Of a DNA stretch of 64,000 bases, positions 42,856 through 51,293 are shown in pieces; the stretch's first letter is position 1, and every line of letters starts with the position of its first letter. Source of the DNA: Mycobacterium gallinarum. GTDB lineage: Bacteria > Actinomycetota > Actinomycetes > Mycobacteriales > Mycobacteriaceae. The notes under the pieces were generated by a model that was not told the origin of the DNA, did not search any database, and saw only the letters and a program-made list of their open reading frames with translations. The translations under genes and the position numbers were made by a program. The stretch lies in contig NZ_AP022601.1 in assembly GCF_010726765.1 (NCBI RefSeq), forward strand, positions 1-64,000, written 5' to 3'.

Positions 42856-43749
42856 ATGAGGCGGGTCGGCGTGATCGGTTTGGGCGGTATGGGCTCCGCC
42901 CTGGCAGCGTCACTTCTCGCGACGGACCATTCGGTAGTTTGTTTCGACATTCGGCCCGACGTGTTACGCCCAGTTGTAGAGCTAGGCGCCCAGTCAGCTG
43001 GGGACGCGCGTGAGCTGGCCGGCGCATGTGACGTCGTTTTGACGGTCCTGCCGGGGCCGACTCAGGTGCTGGAGGTCGCGCTCGGGTCGGAGCGAGGTGT
43101 GTTGGCCGGCCTTCCCGAAGGGGCCGCCCTGCTGGATATGTCGACGTGTAACCCCGAGGTTGCAGCGGTCATCGGGCAGGCCTACGACGCGGTTGGGAGG
43201 CGCTTCGTCGATTGCCCCGTTAGCCGAAAGGCGCCGGACCTGACCGTTCTGGTCGGAGGGCCGCGCGGGGTGCTCGGCCCTGATGCCGATGTCCTTGCCG
43301 CCGTGGCCCGCACCTTGGTGTACTGCGGCCAACGAGGTGCGGGCTACGCCACCAAGCTCCTCAACCAGCATGTCAAGTACAGTTGGTACCTCGCCTCTGC
43401 GGAAGCGCTTTTAATTGCTGAGGCGATGGGGTTGAAGGCCAGCGAGGTAGCCGAAGCGATCGCGGAGTGCAGCGGGGGGGACTCGGGTCTCACCACGGCG
43501 GCAGCGTATTTCCGTCACGACACTGAGTTCGTTCGTAGCCGCGCCCCCGCTAGCACCATCGAAAAAGACTCCGCGCTGGCGGAGAGAATGGCGACGAACG
43601 CCGGTATCCGCAGTAGAACGCTTGCGGTCGTCGTCGACTTCTTCCAAAGCGTTGCGGCCTCGGAGTTTCGCGACCGTGCCTACCCCGAGAGCACAGAACT
43701 TCTTAAACGAATCCGGTCGATGCCTCCGAAGTCAACCCCCACGCCGTGA
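42856..43749 (+). CDS. 3-hydroxyisobutyrate dehydrogenase-family oxidoreductase
   Basis: 297 aa from ATG 42856; the ATG-like start at 42796 adds 20 unlikely residues. NAD-binding VIGLGGMGSALAASLL, DVVLTVLPGPTQV, LLDMSTCNP, and the catalytic Lys region GAGYATKLLNQHVKYSW. The substrate motif FVDCPVSRKAPDLTVLVGG departs from the usual DAPVSGG, so the substrate may be unusual. It follows the cupin gene and precedes a MarR gene. Confidence 0.85.
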   Translation: MRRVGVIGLGGMGSALAASLLATDHSVVCFDIRPDVLRPVVELGAQSAGDARELAGACDVVLTVLPGPTQVLEVALGSERGVLAGLPEGAALLDMSTCNPEVAAVIGQAYDAVGRRFVDCPVSRKAPDLTVLVGGPRGVLGPDADVLAAVARTLVYCGQRGAGYATKLLNQHVKYSWYLASAEALLIAEAMGLKASEVAEAIAECSGGDSGLTTAAAYFRHDTEFVRSRAPASTIEKDSALAERMATNAGIRSRTLAVVVDFFQSVAASEFRDRAYPESTELLKRIRSMPPKSTPTP

Positions 43750-43789
43750 CATGAAGGCGCTCACGCTGTATAGCTAGCTGAATTGCAAA

Positions 43790-43806
43790 TCGCCGAATAT
43801 CGGCGA
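43790..43806. promoter_or_regulatory. Perfect inverted repeat upstream of marR, candidate autoregulatory operator
   Basis: TCGCCGA-ATA-TCGGCGA, 7-bp arms, about 95 bp before the MarR start codon at 43900. Size and symmetry suit a MarR dimer. Confidence 0.5.
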
Positions 43807-43899
43807 ACGTATAGAAAGACCACTGGCCGTTTGCCGGTATGATCATGATCAATACGCCGGAGATGTGCCAAACCGCTGATCAACGTTGCAAGGGACGTC

Positions 43900-44418
43900 A
43901 TGACTACCGAGAAGTTGACGATGGCCCAACAGGTCGCGGCCAAGACCCGCGAAGCGGGACCCGATCACGATCCTTCGTCATTGGCGCTCCCGCTTGCGCT
44001 CTACCGTGCCGTGACGGCGTTCGGCCGGGTAGCCGTCGATGAGCTTGCGCCTGTTGACCTTTCGATGAGCCAATTCAATGTTCTCACCGTCCTCAAGCGG
44101 GCCGACGGGCCGATTACGATGGGCGCACTGGCCGATTCGATTTCTGTACGCCAAGCCAGCCTGACGAGCGTGGTGGACAGCCTGACCAAGGCTGGGTTGG
44201 TCACGCGCAAGATGAATCCCCGCGATCGGCGCTCGGTAGTGGTCGCGATTTCGAAGAAGGGGGATCAGTTCATGACCGAGTTTCTGCCCGGTCATTACGA
44301 CTTCCTCGAGGGACTCTTTGCCGGTATCAACCCGCGACACAGGCAGCAGCTCCTCGCACGACTGAACGAACTTATAGATTGCTTGGAGAGTTATCCGACC
44401 GGCCAGCGCACCTCCTGA
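43900..44418 (+). CDS. MarR-family transcriptional regulator
   Basis: 172 aa. Winged-helix core SQFNVLTVLKRADGPITMGALADSISVRQASLTSVVDSLTKAGLV and wing PRDRRSVVVAISKKG. It stands alone in the middle of the oxygenase region and may control neighbouring catabolic promoters in response to an aromatic ligand (inference). A perfect palindrome lies upstream. Confidence 0.9.
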   Translation: MTTEKLTMAQQVAAKTREAGPDHDPSSLALPLALYRAVTAFGRVAVDELAPVDLSMSQFNVLTVLKRADGPITMGALADSISVRQASLTSVVDSLTKAGLVTRKMNPRDRRSVVVAISKKGDQFMTEFLPGHYDFLEGLFAGINPRHRQQLLARLNELIDCLESYPTGQRTS

Positions 44419-44445
44419 TCGGTAGCCGGATAAAAGATTGTGACC

Positions 44446-44537
44446 GCCGATATGGATTGGGCCCCATCCTCGAACTGACCGGGCGATGCTACGACTTCTA
44501 CAACGTTGAGCGCCTTCACAACTACCTCGGTACTTAG
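44446..44537 (+). mobile_element. Transposase C-terminal remnant (integrase-core type)
   Basis: A short frame ends with CYDFYNVERLHNYLG followed by a stop. This is the usual last motif of IS3/IS481-type DDE transposases (YN..R.H..LG). No start or DDE core remains. It marks an old insertion-sequence visit between the MarR gene and the hydrolase module. Confidence 0.5.
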
Positions 44538-44834
44538 CTATGAGTTTCGGAGCGCGCTCTGATGCCCGCTTGGCAGTCCTCGCCTCGCATACCTACGGCT
44601 CGAAATGGCCCGTCAGATCGGCTGCACTCAGGTAATGAGCACTCCCGAGAAGAAGATTCGCTCGGCGGCTAGGTTGCGTCCTCCTACGTGTCACGTGGGA
44701 GTTCCAGTGTGGCGTTCAGCGTTGGTCGCAACGTGTCGAATGACATTGTGACACTGGGGAATTGTTGACACGACCGCGGCACGACCGCAGCGAAGCCGCA
44801 CCGCTGCGCCGGCTTCTCTGACAAGCCCATTTAC
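44538..44834. other. Intergenic stretch, possible insertion-sequence end
   Basis: No gene is seen. It contains CCAGTGT at 44704-44710 and the complementary ACACTGG at 44751-44757, surrounded by repeated GTGTC/TGACAC words, which is reminiscent of an insertion-sequence terminus. Together with the transposase scrap to the left this suggests a degraded element. Confidence 0.3.
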
Positions 44835-44855
44835 ACAGAAGCCTAAATTTCTATC
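44835..44855. promoter_or_regulatory. Shared motif ACAGA...ATTTCTATC (site 1)
   Basis: ACAGAA followed by ATTTCTATC with 6 bp between, ahead of the hydrolase/oxygenase operon. The same pair of words occurs at 49961 and 53211. A -35-like TTTACA and TATCTT could also make this a promoter with a 16-bp spacer. Confidence 0.4.
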
Positions 44856-44918
44856 TTGCAGATATTCGGAAGCTGTGGTAAAACGTTGTTACCGAACTTG
44901 CTGAGAGGACGTCCGAGG

Positions 44919-45818
44919 TTGCTCAAAGACACTTCGATTTGTGTGAGCTTGCTTGGGGCGGAGACACGCTTCGTGTATGTCGATGGCATCCGAACTAGGA
45001 CAATTCAGGCGGGCGAAGGTCCGGACCTGATTCTCATGCACGGGGGAGGTGGTCACGCCGAAGCCTTCGCACGCAACGTGTCGACGCTGTCGCGTCATTT
45101 CCGGGTGCATGCGCTGGATCTGTTGGGTCACGGTCTCACCGGTCCTTGCGATGTCGCCCCGGGGCGAAAGGACTATGTCAGTCACCTTCTCGGATACATG
45201 GACCAGGAAGGTATCGATCGAGCCCACTTGTTGGGCGAGTCGTTGGGAGGTTGGATCGCAGCGTGGACTGCGCTGGAACATCGCGACCGTGTCGACCGGT
45301 TGATCTACGTGTGCGGCGCGCGGTTGACACTGCAGGTCGGCGCCGATGCCGAGGCTCGCACCGCTGCCGGGCGCGCAGAGCTTGCCCGACTCACCCAGCA
45401 ATTCCTGGCTGACCCCAGTCCGGCGAATGTACGGGAGAGAATGGCCTGGCTTTTCCACCAGCCTGACCGCGATCTGACCGATGAACTGGTGGCGCTGCGG
45501 TGGGCGCTCTACGAGACCGAAGAATCGCGGTCGGCGATGACCAATGCGACGGCGCCGCCATCAGCGGCCACTGCGCAGGACAATCTCACGGCTGAGCGGC
45601 TGGCTAGCTTGAGCACGCCCACGCTAGTTCTGTGGACGAGTCACAATCCCTCGGCGACTGTGGATTTCGGCCGGCGCGCAGCCGAGCTGATTCCCGATGC
45701 CGAATTCGCATTGATGGAGGACTGTGGCCATTGGCCGCAATGGGAACGGCCGGAGGAGTTCAACCAGATCATCACCGACTACCTCAACGGTGATCGCGCA
45801 TCCCGAGGGCAAGGTTGA
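44919..45818 (+). CDS. Alpha/beta hydrolase, ring-fission product hydrolase-like
   Basis: 299 aa if TTG 44919 is used (AGAGGA 9 bp upstream); TTG 44856 lies inside a regulatory motif and was rejected. Oxyanion motif MHGGGGHAEAF, nucleophile Ser in GESLGG (about residue 108), and final His in EDCGHWPQWERPEEF. This is the plan of C-C hydrolases (MhpC/BphD/HsaD type) acting on extradiol cleavage products. It overlaps the next alpha gene (TGATG). The substrate is unknown. Confidence 0.85.
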   Translation: MLKDTSICVSLLGAETRFVYVDGIRTRTIQAGEGPDLILMHGGGGHAEAFARNVSTLSRHFRVHALDLLGHGLTGPCDVAPGRKDYVSHLLGYMDQEGIDRAHLLGESLGGWIAAWTALEHRDRVDRLIYVCGARLTLQVGADAEARTAAGRAELARLTQQFLADPSPANVRERMAWLFHQPDRDLTDELVALRWALYETEESRSAMTNATAPPSAATAQDNLTAERLASLSTPTLVLWTSHNPSATVDFGRRAAELIPDAEFALMEDCGHWPQWERPEEFNQIITDYLNGDRASRGQG

Positions 45819-47134
45819 TGGAGACAATCTCTTCCATAACAGGCTCGGCGGGGCTCGTCGACTCCTCGGCCTTCTACGACGAGGCGGTGTACCAGCGGGA
45901 ACTCGAAGTCATCTTCAAGCGTTCGTGGCTATTCGTCGGCCATGAGTCCATGATCCCCAGGCCCGGTGACTTCCGCACGACCTATATGGGCGACGATGCG
46001 GTGATCGTGTGCCGGGATAAGGAATCCGGTGTTCGTGTGCTGCTGAACAAGTGTCGGCACCGGGGCAATAAAGTCTGTCAGTTCGACAAGGGCAATGCCA
46101 ACATCTTTCGCTGTAGCTACCACGGCTGGAGTTACGACACCGCCGGGCAGTTGCGCGGTGTTCCGCTGGCCGAAAGCGCCTATGGACCGCAGTTCGACAA
46201 GTCCAGTATGGGTCTGGTTTCGCCGCGGGTGGCTACCTACAAAGGACTTATCTTCGCGTGCTGGGATCACTCGGCGCCGCCGCTGACCGAATATCTGGGT
46301 GAGGGCCTTCTGTGGTACCTCGACAACTTCCTACTCGACAGCGACCCCAACGGCCTGCAGGTCGTTCCCGGCCTGCACCGCTATCTCATGCCCGTCAACT
46401 GGAAGTTGTTGGCCGAGAACTTCGGCGGCGACCAGTACCATTTTGCGGCCACTCATGGATCGGTCGCCGCACTGTCGAAAGCGGGGCGGACTGCCCGCAT
46501 TGACTTCTCGATTGACGAGGGTCAGCACTACAGCGTGGTTCTCGATGGCGGCGCACCCCATGGGTTGCTACAGCTGGCAGTCGGCAAGAATTTTTATCAA
46601 GACGATCTCGCCCAAGCCGAGACGCTCGGTGCCGAAGCGGTCCACTGGCTAACCGAGCGGCAGCGTCTGCAAGACGAGCGGTTGGCGGCATACTCCGTGC
46701 AGCCCTACAGCTTTCATGTGGCCAATATCTTCCCGAACTTCAGCATGATTGGCATGGGCACGGCCTTCTATGGCCGGGGTTTCATCATGTGGCAGCCTCG
46801 GGGACCGCGGTTGACCGAGGTTTGGGAGTGGTGTTTGGTGGAAAGCTCTGCGCCCCGGTCGGCCAAGGAACGCATGGTCTTCGTCTTGAGCCAGCGGCAG
46901 TCGGCGGCCGGCCTCGTGACGCCCGATGATCACGAAAACTTCGAACGATTGTCCGACGCCCTTGAGACGGGAATCGCCCGGGAGGTGCCGTTCAACTACT
47001 CACTTGGCGAGGACGTCGAACCGGTGGAGTCGCTGATCGCGGAGTTACCCGGCAATGTCAGGCCACAGGTCAGCGAAACCTACCAGCGTGAGTTCTACCG
47101 GCACTGGCACCAAATCATGACGGAGCCGGCGTAG
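45818..47134 (+). CDS. Rieske ring-hydroxylating oxygenase alpha subunit (CSYH variant)
   Basis: 438 aa from ATG 45818, overlapping the hydrolase stop. Rieske ligands Cys79/His81 (CRHRG) and Cys99/His102 in CSYHGW, where the usual Pro after Cys is Ser. Iron site in ENFGGDQYHFAATHG with Asp of TPDDHENF. The N-terminus is short (begins METISS). It belongs to a module with a beta gene, a Pht4-like dehydrogenase, a LigB dioxygenase and a class II aldolase-like enzyme, suggesting a carboxylated aromatic substrate. Confidence 0.92.
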   Translation: METISSITGSAGLVDSSAFYDEAVYQRELEVIFKRSWLFVGHESMIPRPGDFRTTYMGDDAVIVCRDKESGVRVLLNKCRHRGNKVCQFDKGNANIFRCSYHGWSYDTAGQLRGVPLAESAYGPQFDKSSMGLVSPRVATYKGLIFACWDHSAPPLTEYLGEGLLWYLDNFLLDSDPNGLQVVPGLHRYLMPVNWKLLAENFGGDQYHFAATHGSVAALSKAGRTARIDFSIDEGQHYSVVLDGGAPHGLLQLAVGKNFYQDDLAQAETLGAEAVHWLTERQRLQDERLAAYSVQPYSFHVANIFPNFSMIGMGTAFYGRGFIMWQPRGPRLTEVWEWCLVESSAPRSAKERMVFVLSQRQSAAGLVTPDDHENFERLSDALETGIAREVPFNYSLGEDVEPVESLIAELPGNVRPQVSETYQREFYRHWHQIMTEPA

Positions 47135-47136
47135 CC

Positions 47137-47649
47137 ATGGAGACCAGCCAGTTGGACGTGGAACTGCGGCTGCGAATACATGAATTCTATGCCCGGGAGA
47201 CCATGCTTCTCGACGATGGGCGGCTGGACGAGTGGCTGCGCCTATTGGCACCGGATGTCAGATACACGATGCCATTCCCAGAGTCCAGCACGCATCCGCT
47301 CGGCGATGATGACGACCTACCGCCGTTTCTGCTGTTCAACGACGACTATGAATCGTTGAAGCTCAGAATTGCCCGTCTGGCTACCGGGCTCGCCCCGGGA
47401 GAAACTCCGCGTACGATCACCCAGCGCATAGTCAGCGACATCCTGGTCACCGATGTGTCCGATCAAGAGCTCAGCGTCCGATCCAGCGTATTGGTGTTCC
47501 TCGTACGCCATGAACGCCACGAGAACTTCTTTATCGGCAAACGACAAGACGTGCTACGCCGGGACGAAGGCTCGGGCCTGCTTCTGGCCGCCCGGGCCAT
47601 CACTCTGGCTCATAGCGTTCTTCCACGAGCGATTTCGATCTTCTTCTAA
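47137..47649 (+). CDS. Rieske oxygenase beta subunit
   Basis: 170 aa, ATG 2 bp after the alpha stop. Marks: LRIHEFYARETMLLDDGRLDEWLRLLAPDVRYTMPFP, FNDDYESLKLRIARLATG, VSDILVTDVSDQELSVRSSVLVF and C-terminal HSVLPRAISIFF. Partner of the alpha at 45818. Confidence 0.91.
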   Translation: METSQLDVELRLRIHEFYARETMLLDDGRLDEWLRLLAPDVRYTMPFPESSTHPLGDDDDLPPFLLFNDDYESLKLRIARLATGLAPGETPRTITQRIVSDILVTDVSDQELSVRSSVLVFLVRHERHENFFIGKRQDVLRRDEGSGLLLAARAITLAHSVLPRAISIFF

Positions 47650-47680
47650 AGCCCAGCAATAGCCCTCAGATAGGTCGCAC

Positions 47681-48910
47681 ATGACAGATGTCGCTTCACG
47701 CGAACTCGGCCTCGGATTTCTCGGAATCGGTCAGGCTGTCGCCAGAATTTTCCAGCAGTACCCGGACATGTCGACACTGCCGTATCGGGTTGTGGCGGCA
47801 GCAGATACCCGGCCACACTCGCTCGCCCGCTTCGCGAGCGAGTTCTCGGGCCAGACCTACACGAACGCAGAGCAGCTGTGCGCGGATCCAAGCGTGGACG
47901 TCGTCTACATCGCTACCCCTCCCGAGCTGCACCGGGAGCATGCGCTAATGGCTGCACATTACAGAAAACACATGATCGTCGAAAAGCCGTTGGCCATGTC
48001 GATCGACGATTGCACCGCAATGGTTGAGGCGGCCCACGCGGCGGGCGTACAGCTGATGGCCGGCCACACACACAGCTTTGACGCGCCGGTGCGAGCGATG
48101 GCCGAACTCGTAGGCAGTGGCGATCTCGGCGAGTTGCTCATGGTCAACACCTGGAACTTCAATGACTTCAACCGGCGACCGTGGCCGACGTCGGAATTGC
48201 GCTCGACCAGCGGGCCAGTTCTCAACCAGGGACCCCACCAGGTCGATATCGTGCGGCAAATAGTCGGCGGTCTGGCCAGAACAGTACGCGCGTCGACAAT
48301 ATGGGACGACGTCCGGGAATGCGTCGGGGGATACACCTGTCACCTTGGATTCAAATCAGGAGCTTCGGCCACGCTCGTCTATGACGGCCGAGCCTTCTTC
48401 GATGTCGCGGAGTTGCACTCGTGGGTGGCAGAAGACGGCGGCCGCCGCAGCCCCCAAGCGAACCAGCTGGTGGCCAGCAACTTCGCTCAGCTCAGTCAGG
48501 ACCCCGACCGACTCGAAGTCGCACTGGAAGCTCAAAAGGAACAGGGCCGCTACGGTGCTGCGACGACGACCGAGGAATCACAGGAACTTTGGGGTTACTC
48601 CGCCCCGGGAGAGATCGTCCACCACCCCTACTTCGGCCTGACCGTGGTGTCCTGCGAACGCGGCGCGATCAGGCAGTCGCCCGACGGCCTGGTGGTGTAC
48701 GGGCAAGACGGACTGCAGGAAATACCGGTCGCGCGCACGATGCGGGGCAGGGCCGCGGAGTTGGCTGAACTACATCGTGCGATCACTCAGGACCGCCCCG
48801 TTCAGCACGACGGTCGCTGGGGGCGCGCCACGCTCGAAGTATGTTTCGCCATCCTGCAATCGGCCTACGAAGAACGTGAAGTCGTTCTCTCCCACCAGGT
48901 AGCGCTGTGA
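47681..48910 (+). CDS. Gfo/Idh/MocA-family oxidoreductase, Pht4-like dihydrodiol dehydrogenase
   Basis: 409 aa. NAD-binding LGFLGIGQAVARIFQQYP, then the family signature VIATPPELHREHALMAAHYRKHMIVEKPLAMS (EKP). The length matches Pht4, the phthalate dihydrodiol dehydrogenase of Pseudomonas, which belongs to this family. Directly downstream of an oxygenase alpha/beta pair, so oxidation of a carboxylated cis-dihydrodiol to a catechol is the favoured reading. Confidence 0.8.
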   Translation: MTDVASRELGLGFLGIGQAVARIFQQYPDMSTLPYRVVAAADTRPHSLARFASEFSGQTYTNAEQLCADPSVDVVYIATPPELHREHALMAAHYRKHMIVEKPLAMSIDDCTAMVEAAHAAGVQLMAGHTHSFDAPVRAMAELVGSGDLGELLMVNTWNFNDFNRRPWPTSELRSTSGPVLNQGPHQVDIVRQIVGGLARTVRASTIWDDVRECVGGYTCHLGFKSGASATLVYDGRAFFDVAELHSWVAEDGGRRSPQANQLVASNFAQLSQDPDRLEVALEAQKEQGRYGAATTTEESQELWGYSAPGEIVHHPYFGLTVVSCERGAIRQSPDGLVVYGQDGLQEIPVARTMRGRAAELAELHRAITQDRPVQHDGRWGRATLEVCFAILQSAYEEREVVLSHQVAL

Positions 48911-48929
48911 CTCCAGAGGAGGAGGAATC

Positions 48930-49886
48930 GTGGGTGAGATTGTAGCGGGCTACGCGTCGTCCCATGCCTTCACTTTCATCCCGCCGAGCAGGTGGGAACT
49001 CTTCCGCACAAAGAACAGGAAGAACTACACATTGCGACGCGGTAAGAACGCACCTTGCCCGCCAAAGACAGACGAAGAACCATTCGACGCCGCCGCGGCG
49101 CGCTACACGCATATTGAAAACGGGCTTCAACGGCTGCGGGACAGCATTAGACGCGACCGACTCGATTGCCTGATCATCATCGGCGATGACCAAAACGAGA
49201 ACTTCGACGGTTCTGCGCTGCCCCAGATAGCCATCCACACAGGAGCGGGGTTCGAAGTGTCCGACCGCTTCTTGCCCGCCGCGCGGTTCTGGAAAAGCTC
49301 GCCCGAGCTCAGTAAGGACTTGAGTGAGCACACCGTCGAGGCGGGGTTCGACGTCGCCACCGTCGTCGATTTCCGTGAGACAACCTTGCACTCACACGCC
49401 CACGGCGAGATTGTGGCCAACATTCTCGGAGACCACGAAGTCCCAGTGGTGTTGGTCTTCCTCAATGCCGTTCATGTGCCGTCGTTGTCGCCCAAACGGT
49501 GCTTCGCGCTCGGATGTGCGATTGGCGACGCCGTGCGGTCACGGCGCCCCGCAGGCGAGAGGATAGGTGTCTACGCGTCCGGTGGGCTCTCACACTTCAC
49601 GGCCGGCTTTCCGTGGGCTGCCTACCACGGGCCGCGTGTCCACGGCTCAATCGACGACGAGTTCGATCGCCGCACTCTGAAGGTCCTCGCCGCCGGAAAC
49701 GGCTACGAGCTGAGCAAGCTGACCAGTGAAGACTTGCTCAACTCTGGCAACATCGAGCTGAGATCTTGGATATGTGCTGTCGGTGCCGTCGGCGGCAACA
49801 CTCCATGGGCCAGCGTCTACGAGCCGATCCCCCGCGCGCTAATGGGAATGGCCGTCGCTTGGACGCACCCCGAGATCCCTAATTAG
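48930..49886 (+). CDS. Class III extradiol dioxygenase (LigB-type)
   Basis: 318 aa from GTG 48930, with GAGGAGGAGG upstream. LigB-fold marks: AGYASSHAF (His12, iron ligand), LIIIGDDQNENF, VVLVFLNAVHVP and YASGGLSHF with the catalytic His. Class III enzymes cleave protocatechuate- or gallate-like catechols next to the hydroxyls. No separate LigA-like small subunit is seen, so it is a single-chain type. It follows the Pht4-like gene. Confidence 0.87.
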   Translation: MGEIVAGYASSHAFTFIPPSRWELFRTKNRKNYTLRRGKNAPCPPKTDEEPFDAAAARYTHIENGLQRLRDSIRRDRLDCLIIIGDDQNENFDGSALPQIAIHTGAGFEVSDRFLPAARFWKSSPELSKDLSEHTVEAGFDVATVVDFRETTLHSHAHGEIVANILGDHEVPVVLVFLNAVHVPSLSPKRCFALGCAIGDAVRSRRPAGERIGVYASGGLSHFTAGFPWAAYHGPRVHGSIDDEFDRRTLKVLAAGNGYELSKLTSEDLLNSGNIELRSWICAVGAVGGNTPWASVYEPIPRALMGMAVAWTHPEIPN

Positions 49887-49924
49887 GGCATCGCGTCAGG
49901 CACGCGGGCGCACGGTTTTGCCGG

Positions 49925-49965
49925 TTGACCCGACTGCGTCGCCACCATACTCTCTGTCTTACAGA
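49925..49965 (+). promoter_or_regulatory. Predicted promoter with overlapping palindrome
   Basis: TTGACC at 49925, 17 bp, TACTCT at 49948-49953. Overlapping the -10 end is TCTGT-CTT-ACAGA (49953-49965), a perfect short palindrome, in a position to block transcription. Confidence 0.5.
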
Positions 49966-49978
49966 AAAGATTTCTATC
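49961..49978. promoter_or_regulatory. Shared motif ACAGA...ATTTCTATC (site 2)
   Basis: ACAGAA then ATTTCTATC with 3 bp between, immediately downstream of the promoter at 49925. Compare 44835 and 53211. Confidence 0.4.
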
Positions 49979-50221
49979 CTCCAGTGGATCTATCTGTCGA
50001 TGAATCGAATCTAGTCACGGAACGGAAGTAATTGGCCCGTGGCGGAGGTGCAGCTTCAGCCTGGGGCCTCCAGAGGCCAATCACACAGAGACCGATAAGA
50101 AGGAGGCGATACGGATGGCCATTTGCACTGCCAGCAGCGCCCATCGCAGTTCGTACCAGGCGCCCGCGAACTTGGGCATCGCCGCCAAGGGCGGCGTCGA
50201 CACCGACAGCCGAGGTTCGCG

Positions 50222-51001
50222 ATGAGCTCCACCCCTTCGGCAAAAGGGCTAGACACTGAACGACACGCCATCGCGCTGGCCTGTCGCGTCCTGGCGGCGC
50301 GCGGCTTGGCGCCAGGCATCCTCGGCCACATCAGCCTGCGCGTCGATAAAGATCGACTGCTGATCCGATGTCGTGGTCCGCACGAGCGAGGACTCGCGTT
50401 CACCCGTGCAAAAGACATCCGGCTGGTCACGTTGGACGGTGAAGAGGGCGCCCCAGGAGAGCTCGACGACGGTTACCAGCCGCCGAACGAGTTGCCACTG
50501 CACAGCGAAGTGCTCCGCACCCGCCGCGATGTCAATGCCGTGGTCCATGCGCACCCCGAGGCGGTAGTTGCCGCCGATCTCGCCGGTCTAGGCGTCCGGC
50601 CGATCGTCGGAGCGTTTGACATCCCCGGTTTTAGGCTCGCCGCGGATGGCGTGCCGGTCTATCGGCGAGGGGTCTTGGTGCGCAATCGGCAACTCGCCCA
50701 GGAAATGGTTGCTGCTATGGCGGACCGGCCGGTTGTCGTTCTGCGGGCCCACGGCCTCACTAGTGCTGCGGAATCCGTTGAGCGGGCCGTACTACAGGCC
50801 ATCAGCGTCGACACGATATCGCGTTTGTCGCTTCAGATCGCTTCTGCTGGTGGCACTCTGGCTGATTTGCCCGACGATGATGCAGCAGAACTGCCTGACC
50901 TAGGGAATGCGTTTAACGAGACCATCGCGTGGCGTCACGAGTTGGCACGCCTCCAAACCCATCGTTCGTCGCGTCACACTTCCAAAAAACGATCCTCATA
51001 G
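50222..51001 (+). CDS. Class II aldolase/adducin-family protein, probable aromatic decarboxylase
   Basis: 259 aa from ATG 50222; the frame is open from 50123 but the first 33 residues are Arg-rich and unlike the family. Zinc-site marks: LGHISLRV, ELPLHSEVLRTRRDVNAVVHAHPEAVVAA (His-x-His) and LRAHGLTSAA (third His). The family includes phthalate-pathway dihydroxybenzoate and dihydroxyphthalate decarboxylases as well as sugar-phosphate aldolases. The context with an oxygenase and a Pht4-like enzyme favours the decarboxylase. Confidence 0.78.
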   Translation: MSSTPSAKGLDTERHAIALACRVLAARGLAPGILGHISLRVDKDRLLIRCRGPHERGLAFTRAKDIRLVTLDGEEGAPGELDDGYQPPNELPLHSEVLRTRRDVNAVVHAHPEAVVAADLAGLGVRPIVGAFDIPGFRLAADGVPVYRRGVLVRNRQLAQEMVAAMADRPVVVLRAHGLTSAAESVERAVLQAISVDTISRLSLQIASAGGTLADLPDDDAAELPDLGNAFNETIAWRHELARLQTHRSSRHTSKKRSS

Positions 51002-51293
51002 GCCACTGGCGGGCCATGCGGCCACGAGCTCACGGCCATTGCCGCGGGCGGTCTGGGACGCCGCTTCCAATCCCATCGAATCGCTGGCGTAGGAATCCTG
51101 CACCGTCCTCGCCCGACCATTGCTCAGCGTGCGGACCGCACGCAGTCGTTCTCAATTTCCAACCCTGGTCGTGAGACCCGCGTGAATCGGAGCTTCGACC
51201 GCGCTGTGCGGATAGACCCCCCATTCTGCGACGAGGAAGCTAATCAGCAAATGAAGCGCTGCTGCAACGGCGACATCACCGGAGGGCAATAGT

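Noticed and set aside
44856..44918. Extended start (TTG 44856) for the ring-fission hydrolase
   Set aside because: The codon lies directly after the shared ATTTCTATC motif and lacks a ribosome site; TTG 44919 has AGAGGA at proper distance.
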